DNA of 64,000 nt from Kondoa malvinella. Its lineage: Eukaryota > Basidiomycota > Agaricostilbomycetes > Agaricostilbales > Kondoaceae. This document shows positions 24,401 to 34,724 of this stretch, one piece after another. The translations under genes and the position numbers were made by a program. Below the pieces are notes generated by a model, which made no database searches, was not told where the DNA came from, and saw nothing but the letters and a program-made list of their open reading frames with translations. The stretch's first letter is position 1. Every line of letters starts with the position of its first letter. The stretch lies in NCBI GenBank assembly GCA_039545315.1, contig BCIM01000002.1, forward strand, positions 2,952,331 through 3,016,330, read 5' to 3'.

Positions 24401-24685
24401 TTACATACCGCAAGCGATGGACGAGCTTCTCAAGGTGCGTAAAGCTATTCAAGGAGGGACAGAGCTGATGTCCTCTGTGAGCAGGAGAGCGACCATGTTG
24501 TCACTAGACGGAAGGAATGCATCAAGATGGTTCAAGCTCTTACGAAAGCGGGTAAGCCGGTGCCTTTGCTTCACTATATGACAGCTGATGCTACGTAACC
24601 GTCCTTACAGATGAGGTATGCTCCGGTCAAACATCATTTGTGCCTTGATTCACTCAAATGTTTACAGATCGTCGCAACAGTCTAG
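21500..24685 (+). CDS. VPS1: Dynamin-like GTPase Vps1
   Basis: This is a multi-exon gene from ATG 21500 (MDQQLIK) to TAG 24683-24685. The GTPase domain shows [16 protein letters not shown] (G1), [13 protein letters not shown] (G2), [18 protein letters not shown] (G3) and [14 protein letters not shown] (G4). The stalk (middle) part follows with [26 protein letters not shown] and [12 protein letters not shown]. The Pro-rich insert region ([17 protein letters not shown]) has no PH domain, as in Vps1. The C-terminal GED has [29 protein letters not shown] and [15 protein letters not shown]. Vps1 drives membrane fission in vacuolar sorting, endosomal recycling and peroxisome division. All signature motifs are intact. 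Some internal junctions (around 22060-22300 and 24100-24260) were judged only by homology. Confidence 0.93.
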
Positions 24686-24866
24686 ATTCATCGGGAGGCT
24701 CTTGGACGATAGATTGCTAGTGTATATAATGCAAGGGAGCACGCTAATAGCTTTCTATTCCGTAATTACCTGTTCGCGTCTTGATCCGACGCGACAAAGG
24801 GGCATTCTTGACCTGCAACGAGAAGACACCTTCGGAGTGCTTCTGCTCATTGAGCACGCCAAAAAC

Positions 24867-26275
24867 ATGTTCAGCTATGGAGACCGAAGCTTTGACCTGA
24901 GCTCATCAAGCAGCTCTCCCCTATATTCGCCCAGAAGCTCTCCGTCGCCAGGTCCATCGCCTACACATCAGCGACGCCCTCCTATGGAATCCAGCACTGC
25001 TAATGGCAAAGCACCGACCAGACGCAAGTCAGGCAATTTGCTCTCCTCTGCCTTGAACAGGAGCAACACAATGAATGACAGGGCGCTGCCTCAGACGCCA
25101 GATATCGATTCATCGTATGACGGCGGGCCTGGCACGCCCACGTTTGAATCTGGCGCTTTCACGCCTTTGCTGTCTGCTGGCGGCCCAGGATCTCTGCCAA
25201 ACGTACCTAGTCAATCACTTCAAGTCGCGCACGATACCCAAAGAAGCGCTATAACTAGACGGCTGCAGTCTTGGAACTACCTCAAGTCGGTGCATCAAGG
25301 CGATCAATTGCACTGGTTCAATACTATACGCATCTCGAAAGCGGAACTGGAAGCATACTATCAACCAGCACTAAACGGCGCACATCCGCCCTTTGGCACT
25401 TTGAGTCAAGTACCAAGCAGCGCAACAGCCAAAGCTTTCACTCCGCTTGCTCTACAGAAGCGCGCAACAAGTTTCATGGTGCTTGGTCTGAGTTTGGGAC
25501 CGTTATTGGACATTGCGAACCCACAAGATTTCCTCAAAGCTCTTCTGTTAACGAGTCAAGAGTATGATCAGATATCGGATGAGAATCTGCTCAAACCAAA
25601 GATGGTCAGTGATGCAGCGATATCAGGCTCTCGAAGTCTTAATATGGCCGCGTTGTTGACAGAAATCGCTACTTCGCGGCGCAACGACGAAAGGCAATCG
25701 GGCAAGATCAGGAACTACAAGCGGTGCAGTACAAGCGAACGATGCGAGTAACAATTCGGATGATCTAGCATCGCTGTATTGGCCAAATATCGTAAGCGGA
25801 TCAAGAACAATGCGTATAGCTTCACTGAGACCTTGTGTTAGCCATTCGAGCTGGACTACTTTCAATGTCTCTTTTCTCTGTGCGACATACTCATCGAGAC
25901 GTATTCCAAGATCCTCGCTTATCTCGGTGGTCACTCGCCTCTTGGCTCACCAGCATCCTTCATGCAATCAACACAAGCAGCATACAACCCTCCGACGACA
26001 GGCAACTCCCTAGCTGTCCCCGGTCAACCATCTTTCTTCCCTTCTACACCGAATGGATCGCTCAGTCCTGCATTGCTAGAAGTGATGGCAAAGGCGGATG
26101 CGAAACTAAAGGTCCGTTAAGGCTATCTTGACTATTGTTCAGTGCTGATGGGTTTGAGCAGAAGATATCAAGTATGCTGATCAAAGAGCTTGATGGTCTG
26201 GCTCGACAAGCGATCAAAGATGAGCTGTCGGCTTTAGATTTTGGAGGAGGAATGAGCCTGTTCGATGGGGTGTGA
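24867..26275 (+). CDS. Conserved hypothetical protein, Ser/Pro-rich N-terminus
   Basis: ATG 24867 begins MFSYGDRSFDLSSSSSS and a long low-complexity Ser/Pro/Thr region with SPRSSPSPGPSP-like sites, typical of phosphorylation by proline-directed kinases. An ordered part follows: RLQSWNYLKSVHQGDQLHWF, ALQKRATSFMVLGLSLGPLL and FLKALLLTSQEYDQ. After an intron (about 25605-25662) comes a linker, then PFELDYFQCLFSLCDILIET with ILAYLGG. The last exon ends IKDELSALDFGGGMSLFDGV (TGA 26273-26275). Four exons keep one frame throughout. I do not recognise the family. No membrane segment is seen. Given its distance from VPS1 (181 bp, same strand) it has its own short promoter. Confidence 0.7.
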
Positions 26276-26560
26276 GATGAGCAGCGAAGGACTGAAGGAG
26301 TACGGGGAAGAGTCAACATGGTCAGAATCGGCCAAACAGCGAGTGCGCAAGCCTGGCGGAAGGACAGAGGCACAACCAAGAAGCAATCGAATAAGCAAGC
26401 TGTGCGGTGATGGTACAGGTGAGCGGAGTCTTATGTCTTGCACGTGCTCGATTGACCAGGTGCATGTAGGTGTTGTGATTCGGTTATCAGATGTGTACGG
26501 TTGTAGTCTAGTCTAGCAAAGACTTATTGTACAATATGTAAGACTGTACAATATGCATTG

Positions 26561-27706
26561 TCATGCATCGACTGGAATACTCTTGCCTGGCCTAGGCAGC
26601 TCCAATTCCAGCACCAAAGGACAATGATCTGAATCTTCTCTCCAAGCTGGCGTTTCCAAATACTCCATCCTCTTGACACTGTCGACCAACGACTTATCGA
26701 CCAGTGCATAGTCTACTCTAGCGGCATCAGAGCGATCTGGTTTCGTCCTGCTGAACCAGGAGTAACTCTTTTGATGGGGATGTAGCTTGCGGAAGACATC
26801 GACTACGCCTGTGTTTGGGATGAAGCTCTCGTTGAATTCCTTGCGAGCTAGTGCATGCGTTTCTTCTGTTCGCAAGCGTGGGAAACAGTCAATTCCTGTC
26901 AAGCTGATGTTGAAGTCGCCTGGACAAGCGACATCAGCCGGCGAAAGACATGGATAAGGGTTGTATCACCTATCAGTACGACAGCTTTTCCAGACTCTTT
27001 GATGCGCAGACACTCGTCTGTTAGCAGGCGATTGAACGCTCTCTTTCTTTCGCTGCGAGTGCCTCTGATCTCGTTCTGAGCGTTCCGCCAAGGGTACTCC
27101 GATCCGTTGAGAGCGTATACCTATTGATTGTCAACTAAGCGACGAGCAACAGCGTTATGTAAACTCACATTGACCAAAGCCCAATCTGACAATTCAGTGA
27201 TTGACACTCGGCCTTCTACATCCCAGTCCACTTCTCTTGTACGCTCTACAGCCAAACTTCTCTTCATATAGGTAACTACACCAAATCGCCTCTGGCCCTT
27301 CGTGCTTCGACACAAACTGAAATGCGCATCATACAATGGACCATCTGTCAAAGCATTGCTGTTCGCTGATGATCGAAGAGCAGAGATCCAATCTGCATCA
27401 TTGTGTCTAGCTCGTATCTCTTGTAAGCAGAGGAAATCCGGCCAGGCATGTTTCTCTACTTTACTAGTATCAGCTAAGCTCAAGACGGGCAGGCGATCAT
27501 CAAGTACAGATAGATCGAATCGTCTTCTTCTTGGCCACGGCCTTGTCTTTAGCAAAGTACGAAGACACCTTGTTTGGCTGCAGATCAATGTAGGCTGATG
27601 GGTTCTCGATATTCCAGGAGACGATTTTGATTGATTGACGATCTAGGCGAGGCAGCTTTGATGGGGAGGCTGCTGCTTCTGCTACTTTGGATGCACTGCG
27701 CTTCAT
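26561..27706 (-). CDS. ExoIII-family AP endonuclease
   Basis: ATG 27706 starts MKRSASKVAEAAASPSK (basic, nuclear-type). The endonuclease/exonuclease/phosphatase fold is complete: IKIVSWNIEN (first strand Asn), DFLCLQEIRARH (metal Glu), FGVVTYMKRSL, ALVNVYALNGSEYPWR, VVLIGDFNIS (catalytic Asp-Asn), KSYSWFSRTKPDRSDAARVD and REDSDHCPLVLEL (catalytic Asp-His). Three introns are needed (about 27527-27484, 27170-27123, 26967-26918). The enzyme cuts DNA 5' to abasic sites in base excision repair. The order of motifs fits APE1/ExoIII. The length of about 350 residues without a GRF zinc finger argues against a full Apn2. Confidence 0.88.
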
Positions 27707-27918
27707 ATGGGGTTTACGATGGTGACTTGTCTTGATCGAGAGTGAAAAGACAGGCTATCTTGTCGAGCAACCGTTCACCCGTTCGCCAAGCAGCTTGAAA
27801 GAAGTCTTCTTCTTTACGATACGCTCAGATGTCCTGCGATGTCTTGAAATCCACTCTGTTGGTCAATACCCGAAACGGAGCGAACGCTGTTACTGGCTTT
27901 GTCCTTTGCTTGTTCAGG

Positions 27919-28158
27919 CTAGGCAACTCTAAGCTCCCTAGCAGCATTATAGAGCAAGACACCGTAGGCACAGTAAGCGTAGGTGTCACGCTTGCAAGTG
28001 TATTTGGGAGTGTGTTCGGCAGATTTGCGTGCTTCGACTTCTTGTTTGGCTTGAATGAGATAGTAGGTGTACAAAGAGCGTACTTCGACATTGGCTTGAG
28101 CGGAGGAAAGGGCTTCCTTGAATATCTCGTTGGCTGCGTCGGGCGCCATTGCGATCAA
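27919..28158 (-). pseudogene. TPR fragment, possibly Ctr9-like relic
   Basis: An open frame of about 80 codons reads NEIFKEALSSAQANVEVRS, LYTYYLIQAKQEVEARKSAE, then KRDTYAYCAYGVLLYNAAREL, and stops. The helical repeats and the DTYAYCAYG-x-LLYNAARE end recall the TPR region of the Paf1-complex subunit Ctr9, a protein of about 1000 residues. I find neither the upstream nor the downstream parts here, and the flanks belong to the AP endonuclease and G-alpha promoters. I infer a gene fragment. A small stand-alone gene remains possible. The Ctr9 assignment rests on recall of the family's style and is weak. Confidence 0.35.
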
Positions 28159-28302
28159 TCAGAATTCTGCTTCCGGTCATTGTTGTCGTCCACGCTTTGC
28201 ATCTCTTCTATGGCGCAGGGATCATGCGCTGGACGCCGTGCTCTGTCTTGGTTGTCTTGCTCCTCTGCTTCTCGCGTCGTATCTCCTCTTGCATTCTGAG
28301 TT

Positions 28303-30159
28303 ATGGGCTGCAGCGAGTCAAAAGAAGCCTCTTCGCATAATGGATCCCAGGAAGCTCTGCATTCGGCGAAACATTCGAAGCGTCTGTGCGTGCTTTACCG
28401 ACAGGTCAAAAGCTTGATAAGGCTGAGATATGCTTTGGCTATAGCGATGCGGAATTAAAGAGAGATGGAATAGAAGAGCGCAAGGTTACTTCTATGCTCA
28501 TGCTTGGTAGCGGAGAAGCAGGTGGGATGCTATTCCCAGACTGGCTGAGATGTCGCTGAGTCTGGTCAAAGGGAAAAGCACGGTACTCAAGCAAATGAAA
28601 ATCTCATATTTGCCAAAGATGACAGATGATGAGAGTTCAGACTATCGAGAAGTCGTTTTCGCCAATACAATACAGTATGCTCTCTTGTCTACTCTTAGGT
28701 CCTGTACTGATCATACGCAGGTCTATGCAGAGTATACTAGACGCTATGGATTCCATGGGTCTAAAGCTTTCGGATCCAATCGCGCAAGAACACGCTCGTC
28801 TTCTACAAACTCTCAGCAGAGATGTCAGCGCATCACAATTTGACGACAGGCTAAAGAATGCCATCACCAGTCTATACGAAGAAACGGCTGTTCAAGCAGC
28901 GATTGTCAGGCGGAATGAGTATCAGCTTAACGATAGGTCAGAATTACATTTTACTCTTCTGTATTTGGTCTAAAATCCGTGATAGTGCTCTATACTTCTT
29001 CGACAGCGTAGGACGCTTCGTAGACACGCCGACATATACCTACATACCGAACAATATGGATATCGTCAAATCAAGAGTCAAGACGACTGGCATAGTAGAA
29101 GTCTTCTTTCCTGATGTTGGTGGTCTACCTATACGAGTGCTTGATGTCGGTGGACAGAGGAGCGAGAGGAAGAAATGGTCCGTCGTCACTTCTCTCTTGG
29201 CAAAGTTGCGCTGAGCTTGATATCGACATGATAGGATACATTGTGGAGACTGGTCTTTACTACTGATACAACGGACTCTGATCTGCTTTGCAGGCTTTGA
29301 AGGCATCACCGTGCTACTATTCGTCGCTTCAGTAGCGGAATACGACCAGACATTGGTAGGTTATCTGAGCTGACTCCTTGTACAAAGCTCATCGATGGAT
29401 AGAGGGAAGACTCGGAGCACCCTCGGATGTCAGAAGCTGTGATGGGTGAGCTGCCTTATCATGCTAGCCGATATGCGCTGACCTCGCAGACAGTGTATGA
29501 CGCAGTGTAGGCCGTAACGATATTGGCAAAGCAAGCGTCTTATCTCCTCTCATGTAGTGTGAACAGCAAGTGGTTCGAGAAAAGCGCCCAGATAGTATGT
29601 CTCCGCACCGGAACGGAAGCCGTAGACTGATTGTTAAGCCTAGCTATTTCTCAACAAGTGCGATCTTGTAAGTCTTATCTGTTTCTATCGCCTCCTGTAC
29701 TGATAAGCAGATGTTAAGCTGCGCGAGAAATTACCTACAAGTCCGCTCAAGAAGTACTACCCCGACTACGAAGGAGATCCTCTCGTAAGCTTGGCTCACT
29801 AGCAAATTCATCACAGTAAAAGCTGATGGCTGTCTAGGACTTTGATCAGGTCGTGCGCTTCTTCAGGAAACAATTTACCAGCTTGAACAAGAGCGTAAGC
29901 CGTCCGCTCTATATTTCGACATGGGCTGACAGTGTTCTAGCAGGACAAGCAGATATATGTACATAACACTTCGGCGACGTAAGGACTTCGACTTCTCCTT
30001 CTGGTGCTGTACCTGAGTGTTCACACAGGGATAGCAAAGGCATGAAAAAGGTGATAATGGCAATCACCGATAGTAAGTCTCGCTCCCTCAATGCTGCGTG
30101 TCCTGACTATGGTGCAAGCTCTCATACAGAAAAACCTAGTCAGCACTGGTCTATTGTGA
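28303..30159 (+). CDS. Heterotrimeric G-protein alpha subunit, copy 1
   Basis: ATG 28303 gives MGCSESKEASS, an N-myristoylation/palmitoylation start. Exon 1 joins at a GTGCGT donor to DAELKRDGIEERKV. The P-loop is MLMLGSGEAGKST (the usual GAGESGKST has Ser where this has Ala). The helical domain (DRLKNAITSLYEE...VRRNEYQLND) follows. Switch I is VKSRVKTTGIVE, and switch II is VLDVGGQRSERKKW with catalytic Gln. Then come GITVLLFVASVAEYDQTL, LFLNKCDL (NKxD), and YVHNTSATDS in place of TCATD. The C-terminus is QKNLVSTGLL, with no Cys for pertussis toxin. At least ten introns are needed. The partner receptor is unknown. All nucleotide-binding motifs except the P-loop Ser are conventional. Confidence 0.9.
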
Positions 30160-30697
30160 GTGTAAATACTTGAATGAATGGAGTTTCGCATGACCTCTGA
30201 ACCAGCGACTAGAATGTAGATAGCGACTACCTCTCGGCTCGCTCCAGAAGCAAGCGCGTCTGTTGAGATTCTGTACCCTGGCTAGCTTGTATCGTGTACT
30301 TGACTTATAGATTACCAATCACTGATGTCAGCTTGATGCGACTGTTGTCCGTAAACACTCACTGCATATTCTGCATACAGCAATGCGCGTGACACAGCCT
30401 GCCTACAAGCTCTACAACAGGTCCTCGTACTCTGCGCTGACTACATATCCCGCTGCGGCATAAAGCTTTCCTGAAAGTTGAAAACAAGCTCAGATTACCT
30501 CGTCACTAATTTACAAGCGCCATTTTACCTCGAGGCAGGCGGCTTCGATCAATATTCGCTTCTTGCAAACTATGCCTTAGTACTCGGTCATCACTTTAGA
30601 TGAGATTCTAGGGCCCCAATCCCGTGTGCCAAATTAGACTCTGCCTTTCCTACTCCTGTTCTCTCTCCTTCTCTTTGTTTGCTACGAATCTGCCAAC
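30160..30697. other. Intergenic between tandem G-alpha genes
   Basis: This 538-bp spacer lies between the two G-alpha genes, both on the plus strand. A CT-rich stretch (30640-30680) immediately precedes the second start codon, as in many fungal promoters. No coding sequence was seen. Confidence 0.5.
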
Positions 30698-32666
30698 ATG
30701 GGCTGCACTGAATCAAAACCGCATGCCGAGCCTGCACAATCCGCTGTAACGCCCTTCGAGTACCACTCCGATGAGGCGAAAAGAAGCAAAGAAATGTCAG
30801 GCAGGCGGCAACTCATACACAGGCCACTGAATGCGATATGCAGAGATGTACAGTTGCGCAAAGATGGAGCCAAAGAAAAGCAAGGTGCGACAGCTTTCGA
30901 TAAAAGAGAGTTGGGTGTAGCTCACAGTCGAAAACAGTAATCAAGATGCTCATTCTAGGAGCTGGTGAAAGTGGAAAATCAACGATAGTCAAGCAAATGA
31001 GCTTCATATATCGAGCAGGCGGGTTACCCGAAGGCACAAGAGAGGATTTCGTAGACATTGTCGTCTGGAACTCGATACAGTAGGCTTGGCATTATATACT
31101 ACAAGTCTCTCGCTGATATGGCTTTAGATCCATGCAGAGCATCCTGGGTGGGTCCGCTTCCGTTCTGCCAGCTCACGTAGTTGACCTGCACAAACAGATG
31201 CTCTACCTGCGCTGAACCTTCATCTGGCGGACGAAGCATCTCGCTCACACAGTAAATTCCTGCTCGAGCTATCTGGCAACGAACCAGTCCCTCGAATTGC
31301 AGTAAAAGTCGCAGCAGCCATCACTTGCCTGCGTGACCACGAGAGTGTGCAGGCTGCAATCAGTCTAAGGCATGCTTTTCAACTTAACGACAGGTGTGTC
31401 TGTCCTTGGCTTGGATTTACAGCGGTCAATGATTGTTGAATAGTGCCGAGTATTTCTTCGCTAATATCGAGAGGACTACCCAAAAGGACTATATGCCAAC
31501 AGACGCAGATATTCTCCGTGCGCGGGTGAAAACTACGTATGCCGTTATCATTGCGCTGTGTTGAAGCTCACAGTGTTTTTAGTGGCATCACTGAAATCTG
31601 CCTAAGCAATGTTGACGGTATCAACATGCGCGTCATTGACGTCGGGGGGCAGCGCTCTGAGCGAAAGAAATGGTGCGTCCCAACTTTGTCCGTCACTTGG
31701 TCTAGCTGACAACTTTTGCAAAGGATCCATTGTAAGTGCCGAACAAGTGAGACTTCGCCTTGTTTGACGTTATTCAAGGCTTTGAAAACGTCAATGTTCT
31801 TCTCTTCGTCGTGTCTGTGAGCGAGTACGACCAGGTCATTCGAGAAGATAAAGATCAGCCGAGAATGCAAGAGTCACTTATTGGTGAGTTCTGCTTTTTG
31901 CTGCGCATGATAGAGCTAATGCCATGTCTAGTGTACGATGCCATGTGAGCAGAACAGATGGACGCTCTCCCGGCAAAAGTGTCTGAAACTTGTACAGCGT
32001 CAACAGTCGGTGGTTCACGAACAGTGCACATGTCGTATGCTATCTCAACGTGTGCAGGTTGTGCAGTATGCTGACTATTCTCACCAGCTGTTCCTTAACA
32101 AGATTGACATTGTGTGACAAGTCTTTTATCGCGCAGTCAATGCTGACCTGTCAAACAGCTCGAGCACAAGTTGCCCAAATCGCCGTTGATCAAGTACTAT
32201 CCGAACTTCAAAGGTATGCGGCAGGATAAGTATGGTGCACGGCTCGCACAGCTGACTATATACGTAGGCGAGCCGACGGACACAAGAGAAGCAAGTGTGT
32301 TACTCGTTTCTCTCTTGCTGGCACATTCTGAGCCTAAGATCAGTCCGCTTCTTCAGAGGGATGTTTGAGCAGCTGGTCAAGGACGTGAGTTATTGGCTTC
32401 TGCTGCATCTGCTCGCTGACCTGCACCAAACTCTCAAAAGAAGAAGAGACCGACATATACTCATTCGACCACGGCCACGTAATTCCTTCTGAGCTCTGCA
32501 AAAGCCAGATCAAGTCTGATAAGGGCTTCGAACAGGGACACTAATCTGATGAAGAAAGTTCTTCGAGCTGTTAGCGACAGTGAGTCGATCGACGACAACA
32601 GGTACGAGTGCTGACTTGCACACAGTCCTGCTTCGAGATAATCTTGCGGGGGCTGCATTGCTCTGA
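30698..32666 (+). CDS. Heterotrimeric G-protein alpha subunit, copy 2
   Basis: ATG 30698 gives MGCTESKPHAEPAQS. Exons continue as DVQLRKDGAKEKQ, then KTVIKMLILGAGESGKSTIV with a canonical P-loop. Then come SFIYRAGGLPEGTREDFVD, SLRHAFQLNDS and ILRARVKT joined to TGITEICLSNVDG (switch I). VIDVGGQRSERKKW is switch II, followed by VVSVSEYDQVIREDKDQPRM, LFLNKIDI (NKxD), KLPKSPLIKYYPNFKG, and STTATNTNLMKKVLRAVSD in place of TCATD. The C-terminus is RDNLAGAALL (TGA 32664-32666). It shares exon order with copy 1, which argues for an old tandem duplication. The C-termini, which contact receptors, differ strongly (STGLL versus GAALL). About ten introns are needed. Confidence 0.9.
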
Positions 32667-33029
32667 CGAGCCTAGTAAGTGTCCGGCATGGTTGAAATGG
32701 GCCATCGGTATCACGTAAGCGGGTAGGATCAGGCCTTTCTGTATCAGTTTTCTTTAAGTATAATTCTAGAGTGTGATGCGAAGATCTTCTTGATCAGGGC
32801 AGTGGTCTTGCAGGAACCGACATTGCGTCTTGCATGCTCAAAACACCGGTTCCCATGAACCAAAAAAATAACAACAAACAGGGGTTCTTCCCTCGCGCTT
32901 CTTGACAGCGAAGTTTCTTGAAAGCTTATTTCCTGTACCATACAATACAACTACCCCCTTCTTTGCGTTTTGAGCGCACATCAGAGTTGCACTCAGCAGT
33001 CTCGACAGCTTCGCGTTGCGCAACCCGAG
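32667..33029. other. Intergenic
   Basis: This 363-bp gap lies between G-alpha copy 2 and the Mug135-like gene, on the same strand. No gene was recognised. Confidence 0.45.
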
Positions 33030-33941
33030 ATGCCTGTGCCATTACCTACAATGAATGCGGCAGCTACGGCCCACTTGCCTGCAGCACCTCAAGACCCTCC
33101 TGATGACGGAGACATGGTAGCTGCATCCGTCTTTGTGGACCGAGTCCATCAAATGATGGGTACGTTATCCTCTGTGCCGCGCATCTCAGTGCTGGGGACT
33201 CGTCTGCCAGACCCCGACGCTCATCACTAGAACGGCAGTTCACGGAATGGGAGCCTCAAGACTCGAATTCACCAAAGCACAAGGCTATATGGCGGCCCTA
33301 CACAATGCGCGTTTCGGTTCGTCAAGCTTCTTTTGTTCCATTCTTGCGCAACTACTGACACATGCTCTTTCCAGCTGCAACTCAACCTTTGCAAGCAGCG
33401 CCTGCTTGGTTTGCACCCGCCATGGCTATCGCTCTACAGCCGCTGGAGCAGAGGATGACAGGGTTGGAGCAGAGGATGACAGGGTTGGAGCAGAGGATGA
33501 CAGGGTTGGAGCACAGTATGACAGGAATGGATCAGAGGATGATAAGGTTGGAGCAGACAGTCAATCGGCTCGATAGCCGCACAGCAGGGGTCAGTCAGTC
33601 GTCTTGCTTCCTTTGCGATCCTGACAATGTCCTGCAGTTGGTCAATATGACCAGAGGAGATGGTATCGTTCGACCGTTTTGTCAGATCCCAGCACTATCT
33701 GGAACAATGCCAACAGAATTGACTCCTGTACGTCCGTTTAGTAGTGCTCCAGCACAGTCGCACCTAATGTCCGTGCTTCTAGGCTCTACCTCATTTGCAG
33801 AATCGCGCTCAGATCAAGGCTCTAAACAAAACACAGTGTCGAAGGTTTCTGGACGCCTGGGGCAGTCCGTTAGTAGCCACTGCAAATGTGGCCGAACATC
33901 GGAAAGCGGTGATGGCATTTGTCGGCTGTCAGGATCAGTAG
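33030..33941 (+). CDS. Mug135-like coiled-coil protein
   Basis: ATG 33030 starts MPVPLPTMNAAATAHLP, then PPDDGDMVAASVFVDRVHQMM. After an intron it continues GTAVHGMGASRLEFTKAQGY, and after a GTTCGT intron PAWFAPAMAIALQPLEQRMT. Next is a run of heptads (LEQRMTG type, 33443-33568) forming a coiled coil. The last exon reads LPHLQNRAQIKALNKTQCRR, then LDAWGSPLVATANVAEHR and VGCQDQ (TAG 33939-33941). The ending, with IKALNKTQ-x-RRFL and A-x-x-R-K-A-V-M-x-F-V-GC, resembles the Mug135-like C-terminal domain. This family is common in basidiomycetes and named after a meiosis-induced fission yeast gene of unknown function. Confidence 0.65.
33443..33568 (+). repeat. 21-nt minisatellite coding LEQRMTG heptads
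   Basis: Six tandem units of 21 nt encode a seven-residue repeat. Units 1-3 (33443-33505) differ by a single base, while units 4-6 are progressively diverged (LEHSMTG, MDQRMIR, LEQTVNR). Unit length equals one coiled-coil heptad, so gains or losses keep both frame and helix register. Confidence 0.9.
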
Positions 33942-34015
33942 TCTCTCCCTTGATACCCTGCATTATGATCTTCAACTGGGCCCTGCTATGAGACGCAGCT
34001 CGCTAATTTCCCACT

Positions 34016-34690
34016 TCATGCTACTCTCTGTCCCTTTACCGCATGTATCACAGTCTCATAAAACACATCAAAGGCCGCTAGACGCCTTCCAACATCCTTC
34101 CGACTTGTTGCTTGATCGGATCTTCCTTGTCCCCACTCGTCATTGTCACGTAAGATCTTGTCGGATGCGAGGGACTGCTCCCGCTTCCACTGGTACTTGG
34201 ATGGACGCGTTCCAAAGCGCAAAGGACTCATCGTGCATGTATATAGGACTTTCGAGCAGCAAATAAGCTGATAGAGAGAATGTATTGCGAACATGGGTGA
34301 AAGCAAGCGCGATGAGATGCTGCAGACCCCTTTGGACCGGTCGCAGAGAAGTAGACGCGGGCTCGATATCCAGCCTTTACACGTCTTGGGTCAATTGTAC
34401 CTTCATGGTCGACCCTGTGAAGACGGGTGAGATTTGCCAAAGACGGACTGCGATCACTACACACCACGATTTCATAGACACGGTCAACTACAACAGATAT
34501 TCAGATAGCGCTCATTGGAGGTTGACTTCAATCTTACTCTGCGCAGATCTTTTTGTCCCGAAGAAGTAGAAACTCTCCCTTATGCCTTCTCTTTGATTCT
34601 CTGGCTCGTACAGACAAAAGTCGATAGCCTCTTCCGCACCGTTGATAAGCTTCGTGAACCGCTTATCTGCGCCAACTGTCAGAGAAAGTA
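34016..34690 (-). CDS. Hypothetical protein (uncertain gene)
   Basis: Three coding-looking segments lie on the minus strand. The first, about 34680-34565, reads GADKRFTKLINGAEEAIDF and ESFYFFGTK. The second is about 34440-34290 with VDHEGTIDPRRVKAGYRARV. The third runs from about 34230 to the stop at 34016 with RFGTRPSKYQWKREQ and GRRLAAFDVFYETVIHAVKG. Each is bounded by plausible splice sites, but I could not join them into one unbroken frame and no start was fixed. No family was recognised. It lies directly downstream of the Kelch-like gene on the same strand and might be a diverged or decaying gene. Confidence 0.3.
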
Positions 34691-34724
34691 TAGACTGAAA
34701 GCGTAAGGGTAGCTGACTCCGCTT

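Noticed and set aside
28380..28405. A 23-nt intron in G-alpha copy 1
   Set aside because: A first reading needed an ultra-short intron, but the GTGCGT donor a few bases on with the CTATAG acceptor gives a normal 59-nt intron and a better protein (KRLDAELKRDG).
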